Shown: positions 56,201 to 62,164 of the stretch, piece after piece
Layout of the letters: each line of letters begins with the position of its first letter
How positions within the stretch are numbered: the stretch's first letter is position 1
NCBI GenBank assembly: GCA_964606895.1
Contig: CAZSHX010000017.1
Location: forward strand, 1-64,000
Direction of reading: 5' to 3'
Length of the DNA stretch: 64,000 nucleotides
Source: CAZSHX01 sp964606895
Lineage (GTDB): Bacteria; Bacteroidota; Ignavibacteria; Kapaibacteriales; UBA2268
The notes under the pieces: generated by a model
Seen by the model: the letters and a program-made list of their open reading frames with translations, nothing else
The model's database searches: none
What the model was told of the DNA's origin: nothing
Position numbers and translations under genes: made by a program

Positions 56201-56974
56201 GGAAGGAAAAATGACCTGATTTATATTGAACATAATGCTAAAGGCTCTCCAAGCAGAATTAATTTATTTGGCGAAGGTGTGCTTCCAAGGATTGATTCAA
56301 TTACGTTTTCATTGAAAAGTATTGAAGGCTCTCCGGGAGAAATTGTTGAACTGCCGATTTATGTTAAAAATATCAGTTCAAATGGAATCAGTTCGGCGAT
56401 TACAGGATTCAACTCTTCCCTGACTTTCAATTCGACATTACTCGAGCCGATTGAAGAGAACTATCCCGGAACAATTACCGGTTCAACAAGAAGTATTACT
56501 TTGAGTCTGCCATCAGCAGTTGTTTCTGCAGATTCAATCATAAAAAAGATAAAGTTCAGAGTCGGACTGGGCAATGATACACTTTCCGGTTTGAAACTTG
56601 AGAACATCGTTCCTCAGGGCAAGGGTAGAATTGTCATTGCAGATGAGCCTTCGGTCTTTACTCTTCGTGGTTATTGCAAAGAAGGAGGAAACAGACTATT
56701 TGAATCAGAAAATAGGCTACAGTTTGCCTTATTGGTTCCAAATCCTACAAAAGGCTCAGCTAAAGCTGAATTTGAAGTAATCGAAAACGGACTTCACAAA
56801 CTAACATTGGTTGATATTAGCGGCAGAACCGTGCTTGTTATTTTTGAAAGAAATCTAACTCCAAATACCTATAGTATTGATATAATCACAGACAATATTC
56901 CTACCGGCAGATATTTTTGCTTTCTGGAAACGCCAACTAAGAAAATATTCAGACAGTTAGAAATTTCGAAATAG
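53246..56974 (+). CDS. T9SS-secreted VWA/WD40/Ig-module protein
   Basis: The 1242-residue exported protein opens with a signal peptide (FLIFLFILFRFPVFSFP). About residues 85-255 form a von Willebrand A-type domain (ISAVISFDLGLDSASGK, NIVFITDGSG). Ig-like modules lead to a WD40 propeller of about seven blades (roughly 490-785; GKNIVTSGTEGSCFVWD, GTRVLTASWDSTAKIWN). Two choice-of-anchor D modules (790-1005), a cohesin-like domain (about 1015-1125) and a T9SS type A tail (VPNPTKGSA, TLVDISGRTVLV) follow. The VWA and propeller suggest protein binding at the cell surface. WD40 blades of such regularity are unusual in bacterial secreted proteins. Ligand unknown. Confidence 0.85.
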   Translation: MKKYKYFLIFLFILFRFPVFSFPLIQLTEYSLIDYPDINAKYFDFDNTGKLNISPKASDYSINDNGTTALIKGINCFPQSPLTSISAVISFDLGLDSASGKFEIGRTFAENLANLLPNNQSEFAVTSFDAFSYLEQEFTTDKSKLLNVLANLKYSEGSQWDPGFLDDLTGAIAIASQGKTNKNIVFITDGSGTIDADTIISHAKKLGIKIFIVCLTDLFNEDLKRTATGTGGQLLVLKDLKFTNSLAASVLALMMNYKPCEVIWTANPDCKEVHNIQLSNIQNKDTTELSVQIPESYQPIIVSNPAFLRFSAVLPGLNKTLDLSITAKNGAVTITELSINNPVFTIEQGGIIQPITLQKGEVRNLKVKFTPLDSALEFGSLNIKTDACSGKNILITGGFPNAQPKTATLKILEPLPHQVFIIGDTASVIWTGLLPADVVQVEYSVNNGASWDTLAKNVSGLRYNWFVPDKPSDSCLIRVIQLWPNNIGRTLDLHHKNGVNCANFNSDGSLIVTACKDSLASIWNSNNGAKLFDLKGHTKAVLWANFDRIEKYAVTSSEDKTAIIWDIVKGDSVRTLSAHTNFVRSANFSPDGKNIVTSGTEGSCFVWDVATGTIKDTVSFNAGSLWFATYSPDGKYIATANNIGLCNIWNTTTKKFDRTFDTKTNGVVPYVAFSPDGSKLAAATWIGKAVVWNFKTGDTLFTVEHYDSLHNIVPLTSANFNYTGELLLTSSINEARMWNANNGAFIPPPYAEHRSSVQTAVFNFDGTRVLTASWDSTAKIWNLLERALQTGIMDSVFSIAKSDIKSEDIEFPSVPVSSIKDSTISNFIINTSGFPIKVSSIKISGPNAKDFLIIKGFASYKLDTNKASSITIRFNPKDIGLRTALIEIVYSGNKITKVLTGIGFDPGLQVVTPTIDFKNVEVGDIRDTVISVAFRNRSDNPIRILRIRNVGPDNIHFSILSGTDTGMINPGETRQMAFRYIPELAGRKNDLIYIEHNAKGSPSRINLFGEGVLPRIDSITFSLKSIEGSPGEIVELPIYVKNISSNGISSAITGFNSSLTFNSTLLEPIEENYPGTITGSTRSITLSLPSAVVSADSIIKKIKFRVGLGNDTLSGLKLENIVPQGKGRIVIADEPSVFTLRGYCKEGGNRLFESENRLQFALLVPNPTKGSAKAEFEVIENGLHKLTLVDISGRTVLVIFERNLTPNTYSIDIITDNIPTGRYFCFLETPTKKIFRQLEISK

Positions 56975-56976
56975 AT

Positions 56977-57083
56977 GTAGTGGCGAACGGCGTCCGCCCT
57001 TTCTTTTTTTAATAATTCTCCGAATGGGCATCGACTATTCGCCCCTACAACAAAACGTAATTCGTAATTTGAAATTCGTAATT
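56977..57083. repeat. TGTAG.GGCGAA inverted repeat plus AATTCGTAAT tail
   Basis: TGTAGTGGCGAA (56977-56988) is the near-exact inverse of TTCGCCCCTACA (57038-57049); a TTCGTAATTTGAAATTCGTAATT tract follows. The element begins 3 bases after the stop codon of the preceding gene. Confidence 0.65.
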
Positions 57084-57143
57084 GATTTTTCCGCTCGCCC
57101 CTGCAAACTTCCAAAACGTGATTTTGTTTTCTAATATATTTTC

Positions 57144-57160
57144 ATTAAGTTGCAGATGTA
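57144..57160. repeat. Direct repeat flanking the KilA-N gene, left copy
   Basis: ATTAAGTTGCAGATGTA recurs at 57654-57670 with one difference (T for C). The copies are 510 bases apart and bracket the KilA-N gene. Confidence 0.55.
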
Positions 57161-57262
57161 AGTTCGCAATATTTAATCTCAATGGAATTTTAGTTTATGA
57201 ATCAGTTAGATCACGGCGACTACGAGATATAGTAATTAATTTATTATAGGAATGAGATTGTT

Positions 57263-57658
57263 ATGCCAAAAATAAATGTAAAAGGCACAGAGATAACTGT
57301 AGTCGCTAAAAACGACATAGATTTCATTTGCCTTACGGATATGACATACGGATTTAAAGAAGGCATTGGATTAATTGGTAAGTGGATTACTAATAAAAAT
57401 ACACTTGAGTATCTTGCGATTTGGGAAAAAGTAAATAATCTCAATTTCAATTACCCCGAATTCGGGGTAATTGAACATGAAGCCGGAGTAAACAGATTTA
57501 TTATGTCGTTAGGTCAATGGCTCGAAAGAACAAAAGCAATTGGATTGATAGTTAAATCCGGCAGATATGGAGGCACTTATGCCCATAAAGACATTGCATG
57601 TAAATTATTTCCTGAAAATATTCCGCTTACTATTGTTTTAAATTGTTTTTTGTATTAA
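57263..57658 (+). CDS. Truncated KilA-N domain protein
   Basis: The 131-residue product shows the KilA-N DNA-binding domain: WITNKNTLEYLAIWEKVNN, FNYPEFGVIEHEAGVN, then WLERTKAIGL and GRYGGTYAHKDIA. Full-length proteins continue after HKDIA with a helical segment and often a second domain; here the frame ends 19 residues later with an unrelated PENIPLTIVLNCFLY. The stop codon falls within the right-hand direct repeat. KilA-N proteins occur in phages and in accessory loci. It lies just upstream of a restriction-modification pair. It may be a functional short DNA-binding protein or a remnant. Confidence 0.7.
   Translation: MPKINVKGTEITVVAKNDIDFICLTDMTYGFKEGIGLIGKWITNKNTLEYLAIWEKVNNLNFNYPEFGVIEHEAGVNRFIMSLGQWLERTKAIGLIVKSGRYGGTYAHKDIACKLFPENIPLTIVLNCFLY
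57446..57475. repeat. 30-bp perfect palindrome inside the KilA-N gene
   Basis: The 15-base arm TTCAATTACCCCGAA is followed directly by its exact reverse complement, with a GAATTC centre and no loop. It lies within the conserved part of the coding sequence, encoding FNYPEFGVIE. Confidence 0.85.
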
Positions 57659-57670
57659 GTTGTAGATGTA
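57654..57670. repeat. Direct repeat flanking the KilA-N gene, right copy
   Basis: ATTAAGTTGTAGATGTA matches the left copy at 57144-57160 in 16 of 17 positions and contains the KilA-N stop codon. Confidence 0.55.
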
Positions 57671-57734
57671 GATTATGGAAATTAGAAAACAAACAGAAAT
57701 TTTTGTTTAATAAAAATTTAAAAGGAATATAAAA

Positions 57735-58631
57735 TTGGAATATAAAAATATTGAAGAAAACGAAAACACCCGATTTGTTTTTGAGAGTTTGATTAACTAT
57801 GCTACTGAATATAATAAACTGCCAAGTATTAAACCTATTTTTAAAACAAATGATTTTGCTTTATATAACAATGACTGCTTGGAAGTAATTCAAAGATTTC
57901 CTGACAATTATATTGATATGATATTTGCCGACCCTCCGTACATGCTATCTAATAATGGGATTACTTGTCAAAACGGAAAAATGGTCTCTGTTAATAAAGG
58001 AAAATGGGATAAAAGTAATGGATTTGAAAATGATTTAATTTTTCATGAAGAATGGATCAATCAATGTCGTAGAATATTAAAACCAGAAGGTACTATTTGG
58101 ATAAGTGGAACTTATCACAGTATATATCAATGTGGCTATTTATTACAGAAACTAAATTTTCACATTCTTAATGATATTACATGGTTTAAACCCAACGCTT
58201 CCCCGAATTTAAGCTGTAGATTTTTCACAGCAAGCCATGAGACAATATTATGGGCAAGAAAAGATAAAAATGCAAAACATATTTTTAACTATAATGCTAT
58301 GAAAAACGGTAAATTTCCTGAGGACAGCCTAAAAAAAAATGATACCCAAATGCGATCTGTTTGGTCTATTCCTCCTACAAAAGGAGAAGAGAAAATGTTT
58401 GGAAAACATCCCACCCAAAAACCTCTTGCATTATTAAAAAGAATTGTTTTAGCTTCGACAAATGATAACGCAATAATATTAGATCCATTCAATGGAAGTG
58501 GAACAACAGGAATTGCATCGAACATGATTGGCAACCGCAGATATATCGGGATTGAAGTTGATGAAAAATATATAGATTTGACAATTAAAAGATATAATCA
58601 TTTAGATAGTAACATTAGGATGGCAATATGA
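57735..58631 (+). CDS. DpnA-like adenine-N6 DNA methyltransferase
   Basis: The 298-residue methylase starts at TTG 57735, preceded by AAAGGA. The catalytic motif DPPY is in IFADPPYMLSNNG, followed by the DpnA-type segment MVSVNKGKWDKS and WISGTYHSIYQ. The SAM motif FNGSGTTG comes last, so the order is that of beta-class enzymes. Strong resemblance to the second methylase of DpnII-type systems (HPTQKPLALLKRI, SCRFFTASHETILWARK) points to GATC as the target. It overlaps the nuclease gene by 4 bases (ATGA), so the two are one restriction-modification unit. Confidence 0.9.
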   Translation: MEYKNIEENENTRFVFESLINYATEYNKLPSIKPIFKTNDFALYNNDCLEVIQRFPDNYIDMIFADPPYMLSNNGITCQNGKMVSVNKGKWDKSNGFENDLIFHEEWINQCRRILKPEGTIWISGTYHSIYQCGYLLQKLNFHILNDITWFKPNASPNLSCRFFTASHETILWARKDKNAKHIFNYNAMKNGKFPEDSLKKNDTQMRSVWSIPPTKGEEKMFGKHPTQKPLALLKRIVLASTNDNAIILDPFNGSGTTGIASNMIGNRRYIGIEVDEKYIDLTIKRYNHLDSNIRMAI

Positions 58632-59236
58632 TAACGAGAATGACTGCTATAAGAAATCTTGAAATGTATTTGAATCAGGATTTATCGGTTTTAGCTCATT
58701 CTTTTGGAATAACAACTTTTAGAGACGGAAAGCAGAATAAAGGTTGGAAGGGATTAACTTTAGAAAGACTTGCTGGTTTAATTAATAATAATATTCAAGC
58801 TCCGAATGGTTTAGGATTCGAATTGAAATCTGTTGCTTTTTGTTTCGTTAAAGGGGAACTACAACCCAAAGAAACGATGGCAATTACAATGTTAAACCCC
58901 ATAAATTTAATTAATACTCCTTTTTTAAAAAGTCATTGTTGGGATAAACTTAAATCGTTAGTTTTTTGTGCAGTTTTATGGCAAGGACATCACAATATAA
59001 AATCTGAACTATTAAAAATAAAATCTTTTGACTTTATCGAATCTGATACCTTAATAAAGGAAATTGAAGAAGATTATGAATTTATTAGAAATAAATTAAT
59101 CACCTACGGGTACACATCCTTAACAGGCAAAGATGGTAAATGGATTCAAGCAAGAACAAAAGGAGCTGGGCATGGATCAACATCCAGAGCTTTTTATGCA
59201 ATGAAAGCTCTGATAAAAGAAATATTTAGAGATTAA
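58628..59236 (+). CDS. MutH/Sau3AI-family restriction endonuclease
   Basis: The 202-residue protein resembles MutH: NKGWKGLTLERLAG (catalytic Glu of helix 1), GLGFELKSVAF (the E-x-K pair), KETMAITML, a SHCWDKLKSLVF segment and a C-terminal GKWIQARTKGAG. MutH-like nucleases cut GATC, which agrees with the DpnA-like methylase next door. The Asp expected seven residues before the E-x-K Glu is not visible (IQAPNGLGFE instead), so the active site is either altered or metal-bound differently. It is translationally coupled to the methylase. It lacks the MutL-interaction context, so restriction rather than mismatch repair is likely. Confidence 0.7.
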   Translation: MITRMTAIRNLEMYLNQDLSVLAHSFGITTFRDGKQNKGWKGLTLERLAGLINNNIQAPNGLGFELKSVAFCFVKGELQPKETMAITMLNPINLINTPFLKSHCWDKLKSLVFCAVLWQGHHNIKSELLKIKSFDFIESDTLIKEIEEDYEFIRNKLITYGYTSLTGKDGKWIQARTKGAGHGSTSRAFYAMKALIKEIFRD

Positions 59237-59296
59237 TATTTACAACATTTTTTTCCTCTTCCGTTCTTTGATTTACAATTTTTATTGATTCCTTGC

Positions 59297-59465
59297 TTTA
59301 TAGAGGTTTCGTAAGAGTTTATAGAGGTCTTATTGTGCTTTGATGAGGTCTCGTAATTGTTTATGAAGGTTTTTTGATTATCTTTATGGAGGTTTCATTA
59401 GTGTTTGTGGAGGTTTTGAATTGCTTTGTGAGGGTTTTGAAATGTTTCAAGAGCCGTACAAACCT
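59297..59465. repeat. Tandem array with 21-bp period
   Basis: Seven degenerate units start at 59297, 59318, 59339, 59360, 59383, 59404 and 59425, with a worn eighth at 59445. The shared core is TTTATGGAGGTTT followed by a variable part. Five of the seven units are exactly 21 bases long. Each has an AGGT core like a Shine-Dalgarno sequence, and the genuine AAGGAGGTTT before the 59544 start resembles one more unit. The stretch 59237-59543 contains no gene. There are no CRISPR-like unique spacers. Confidence 0.75.
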
Positions 59466-59543
59466 TTTCAAAAGTCATACAAACTAAGTTTTATATAGAT
59501 TTTTCATATTTTTTGTCGTATTTACATTAAGGAGGTTTTATTT

Positions 59544-59686
59544 ATGATTACAGCACAAAGAAATTACAACATGACGGATGCGGAACTGTTTTCAGGGACA
59601 GAAGATATTATTATCATGTTCGTTCAGCAACAGGCGGCACGGAAAGTGCGGACAGCGTAACGGTTTATATAGATGTTTCGGGGTAG
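59544..59686 (+). pseudogene. Internally deleted fn3-type protein gene
   Basis: A strong AAGGAGG precedes ATG 59544 and the reading begins MITAQRNYNMTDAELFS, the N-terminus of a family of FCB proteins that end in a fibronectin type III domain (recollected). After about 17 codons the sequence jumps to DRRYYYHVRSATGG and SVTVYIDVSG in another frame, which is the last strands of an fn3 domain, ending TAG 59684-59686. In the starting frame a 38-residue product would be made (stop 59658-59660). The simplest explanation is deletion of most of the gene with a frame change. Confidence 0.55.
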
Positions 59687-59734
59687 GGGATTATGAGTTA
59701 TGAATTTTAAGTGTTATTTTTAAATGGAGAACAT

Positions 59735-60271
59735 ATGAAAAAGATGTTATTATTACTTTCATTTATACTTGTTCAAAACAGTTTCTCACAAACAGTCTTA
59801 AATGATATATTTAAAGTAACCGAAAAAAAAGGGGTTTATTCTTACGATATGGCTGATTCCTTAAAAATTGATTATGTTAAACTTTCGGATGAGTATAAAA
59901 GTTTATGGGACGATACAGCGAATGAGAAGAATAACAATATGTTTGGTAACAAGTTAGAAATTAATCAAGTATTTCAATCAAAAGCAGAAAAAGAAGAGAA
60001 AATCTCAAGTGAATGGAATCTTCTTTTGCAGAGTTTAGGTAAATATTTATTTAAAAATGATTTTAACTTTGATGAACCTACTTCAATTTATGTAAAGTTT
60101 TATTTTGATGAGAATGGGAATATTGATTTTTTATTTTATAATGCTAAGGACATAAAATTGAAAAATAATTCTATTTTTGTTGATTTGCTTAATGAATTCC
60201 TCAAGCATTATCAATTTGATATAAGAGTTGGTAGAAAGTATTCTCAATGCGGTAGTATTATTTTGAAATAA
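59735..60271 (+). CDS. Secreted protein of unknown function
   Basis: The 178-residue product starts at ATG 59735 with GGAG 5 bases upstream. A signal peptide (MKKMLLLLSFILVQNSFSQ) implies export to the periplasm or beyond. The mature part is rich in Lys, Asp, Asn and Phe, with FDEPTSIYVKFYFDENGNIDFLFY in the middle and a Cys near the end (YSQCGSIILK). No domain is recognised, but the strand pattern with VKFYFDENGNID recalls TonB-C-like folds. It is followed by a terminator. Confidence 0.6.
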   Translation: MKKMLLLLSFILVQNSFSQTVLNDIFKVTEKKGVYSYDMADSLKIDYVKLSDEYKSLWDDTANEKNNNMFGNKLEINQVFQSKAEKEEKISSEWNLLLQSLGKYLFKNDFNFDEPTSIYVKFYFDENGNIDFLFYNAKDIKLKNNSIFVDLLNEFLKHYQFDIRVGRKYSQCGSIILK

Positions 60272-60308
60272 TTTTGAATTGTGAATTATAAGAGTTTTAA
60301 GATAAAAG

Positions 60309-60345
60309 GACACTCTGAAAAGCGAAACTTTCGGGGTGTTTTATT
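60309..60345. terminator. Bidirectional terminator
   Basis: ACACTCTGAAAAG pairs with CTTTCGGGGTGT, with G-U pairs on the plus-strand transcript, followed by TTTTATTAT. On the minus strand the flank reads TCCTTTTATC. It sits between convergent genes. Confidence 0.65.
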
Positions 60346-60397
60346 ATAAATGAATTATTTCACCCTGCCCGAAGAGAAAACCGATGGCTCATGGAAA

Positions 60398-61519
60398 TCA
60401 GAATTGAAACATCAGAGATATGTGATGTGAGATTTTATTGATTGCCATATAGTCATTCGAGATTGTATAGTCAATATGAGTTGTAAATGGTAACCCGTCG
60501 AGCTGAGGTCTGATTGAAATGCCGCCGCCCCAAATTGTCATAGGAAATAATGAGAATACACCTTGTTCATCTCCTGCAATAGCTATGCCGCCGCGGAATG
60601 CTATTATTTCGTGAGGAACAGCTTCAATTCCGAGAGTAAATGTCGGATTGAGTTCATGCTGTGTCAGATTTCCATCGAAGCTTATAAGTATGTATCTGGT
60701 TGCGGGTTGATTTTCTGTTTCAAGTTCACCGGTTAGGGTGGAGCGGGATTGGGTTGTTTTTTCGTTTAATGGAAATTCCATAGCCAATCCGCTTGTAATG
60801 ATATAAGGTAATATATCTTCATGATTACTTTCTGTGTTCCACGACATCATTCCGGCTACGTTCCTGACGGCGAGTCCGAAGGAAAATAAATCCATTACGT
60901 TAAACTTAGTACCAAAGTCAACTGAATACCCTTTTGCTTCAGTCCCTGAGCCAGATAAAGTATTTGACAAATATTTTACCCCAACGCCAACTGAAGCAAA
61001 ATCAATTGTGTAGGCGGCACCAATATTCAAAGCATATTGCCAGTCTGAATAATTGCCAAGCGGATTGCCCTTTACATCACGGGCTGTGAATGAACCTGAG
61101 GAAAAATTATTGAATCCCAAACCAACGCCCAGCTTGCCAAATGATTGACCGTAAGCTATTGCACTGTGGGACCTTCCGAATTGAAGAAAACTTAAGGAAG
61201 TAGCAATCATTGGTTTATTCGAATTGAATCCTAAACCCGCAGGATTATAAAAAAGCCCGAAAGGCTCATTAACAACTGCTGTATAAGCTCCTGCAAGTGC
61301 AAGAGAACGAGCTCCGACATTACGTAATAAATAAGATTCTGACAAACCGGCATTCGCTGTTTGTGAAAATGCCTTACCGATTGGGAACAGACATAGGAAT
61401 GCTGAGGCACTAACTAATAGGAGAGTTGAAAACTGACGATAATTATTCAATTTTTGAAATTGAATGATTTTAGCCAATTTTGAAAGCTCTTTGTTCATGA
61501 ACTTTCTTATGTGATTCAT
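60398..61519 (-). CDS. PorV/PorQ-family outer-membrane protein
   Basis: The 373-residue product starts at ATG 61519 just after GAGG. A long leader ends near GKAFSQ. The typical PorV/UPF0164 opening RNVGARSLALAGAYTAVVNEPFGLFYNPAGLG is followed by about 14 amphipathic strands and the final ISHHISLMFQF. PorV shuttles or caps T9SS cargo at the outer membrane in Bacteroidota. The genome should carry other paralogues, so this need not be the main PorV. Its start lies 2 bases after the stop of a tiny T9SS-tail protein, so they are co-translated. Confidence 0.85.
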   Translation of the reverse strand: MNHIRKFMNKELSKLAKIIQFQKLNNYRQFSTLLLVSASAFLCLFPIGKAFSQTANAGLSESYLLRNVGARSLALAGAYTAVVNEPFGLFYNPAGLGFNSNKPMIATSLSFLQFGRSHSAIAYGQSFGKLGVGLGFNNFSSGSFTARDVKGNPLGNYSDWQYALNIGAAYTIDFASVGVGVKYLSNTLSGSGTEAKGYSVDFGTKFNVMDLFSFGLAVRNVAGMMSWNTESNHEDILPYIITSGLAMEFPLNEKTTQSRSTLTGELETENQPATRYILISFDGNLTQHELNPTFTLGIEAVPHEIIAFRGGIAIAGDEQGVFSLFPMTIWGGGISIRPQLDGLPFTTHIDYTISNDYMAINKISHHISLMFQF

Positions 61520-61521
61520 TC

Positions 61522-62061
61522 TTACCTCGAAATTATAAACTTTTCCCTTAATCGGAAGTTTTTTCCAACTACGACACAAAGATATACTCCGTTGGGAATT
61601 CTGGATACGTTAAGTGTATGGCGGTCAACAGAAGAATTTTGTGAGGTGTAAAGTGGCTCGAGAACAATTTTGCCTAACAAATTGTAGGCTGAAATCTGTA
61701 TTTTCTGGTCTCTTTCTGCAAGCTCGAGCTCAATCTGAATTTCGTCACCTCTGGCATTGTAAATGATTTTCGTAATCCTGTTTTCTCTGTTACCCGTCGT
61801 ATCTTCAGCCAGTTTCCTTCGGGAAGTTTTTTCTTTGAAAACTTCCTTACTTGTGGATTTATCAATTAGTGTGCCATGATTGATTATGGGATAATTGAAA
61901 AGCAAATCGAAAATACTACCAGGATTTTCGGGTAATTTAAGTGAAATGTAATCATTGTAAATGCTTTGAGAAAAGATTTGAGGAGTGGTATAAGAAAAAG
62001 TAATGACTAAAGCTAAAACAATTAGTGTCAGGATGTTATTTCGTAAGCTTTTACTCATCAT
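61522..62061 (-). CDS. Mini-protein consisting mostly of a T9SS sorting domain
   Basis: The 179-residue product starts at ATG 62061 (a second ATG follows at once). A signal peptide (LTLIVLALVITFSYTTPQIFSQ) precedes a short polar linker with KEKTSRRKLAED. The last 80 residues form a T9SS-type A domain: KIIYNARGDEIQIELE, ISAYNLLGKIVL, IPNGVYLCVVV, LREKFIISR. The usual PNP motif is not clear. With so little mature protein, an independent enzymatic function is unlikely. It is transcribed directly before the PorV-like gene. Confidence 0.7.
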   Translation of the reverse strand: MMSKSLRNNILTLIVLALVITFSYTTPQIFSQSIYNDYISLKLPENPGSIFDLLFNYPIINHGTLIDKSTSKEVFKEKTSRRKLAEDTTGNRENRITKIIYNARGDEIQIELELAERDQKIQISAYNLLGKIVLEPLYTSQNSSVDRHTLNVSRIPNGVYLCVVVGKNFRLREKFIISR

Positions 62062-62164
62062 TACTACTGCATTTAAATTAGGAATACAAAAAAATTTCAA
62101 TGAAAGTTGTAATGACTAAATGAATTGAAAATTATTTTCAAATAAATTGAAATTATAGGAGGTT

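Noticed and set aside
56869..57114. An 81-codon minus-strand frame over the end of the VWA/WD40 gene
   Set aside because: It covers an inverted repeat and the antisense of a T9SS tail.
58628..59236. A mismatch-repair MutH
   Set aside because: It is coupled to a cognate methylase, outside mismatch-repair context, in a probable lineage without Dam-directed repair.
59297..59465. CRISPR array
   Set aside because: The 21-bp units are contiguous and degenerate, without unique spacers, and no cas gene is present.
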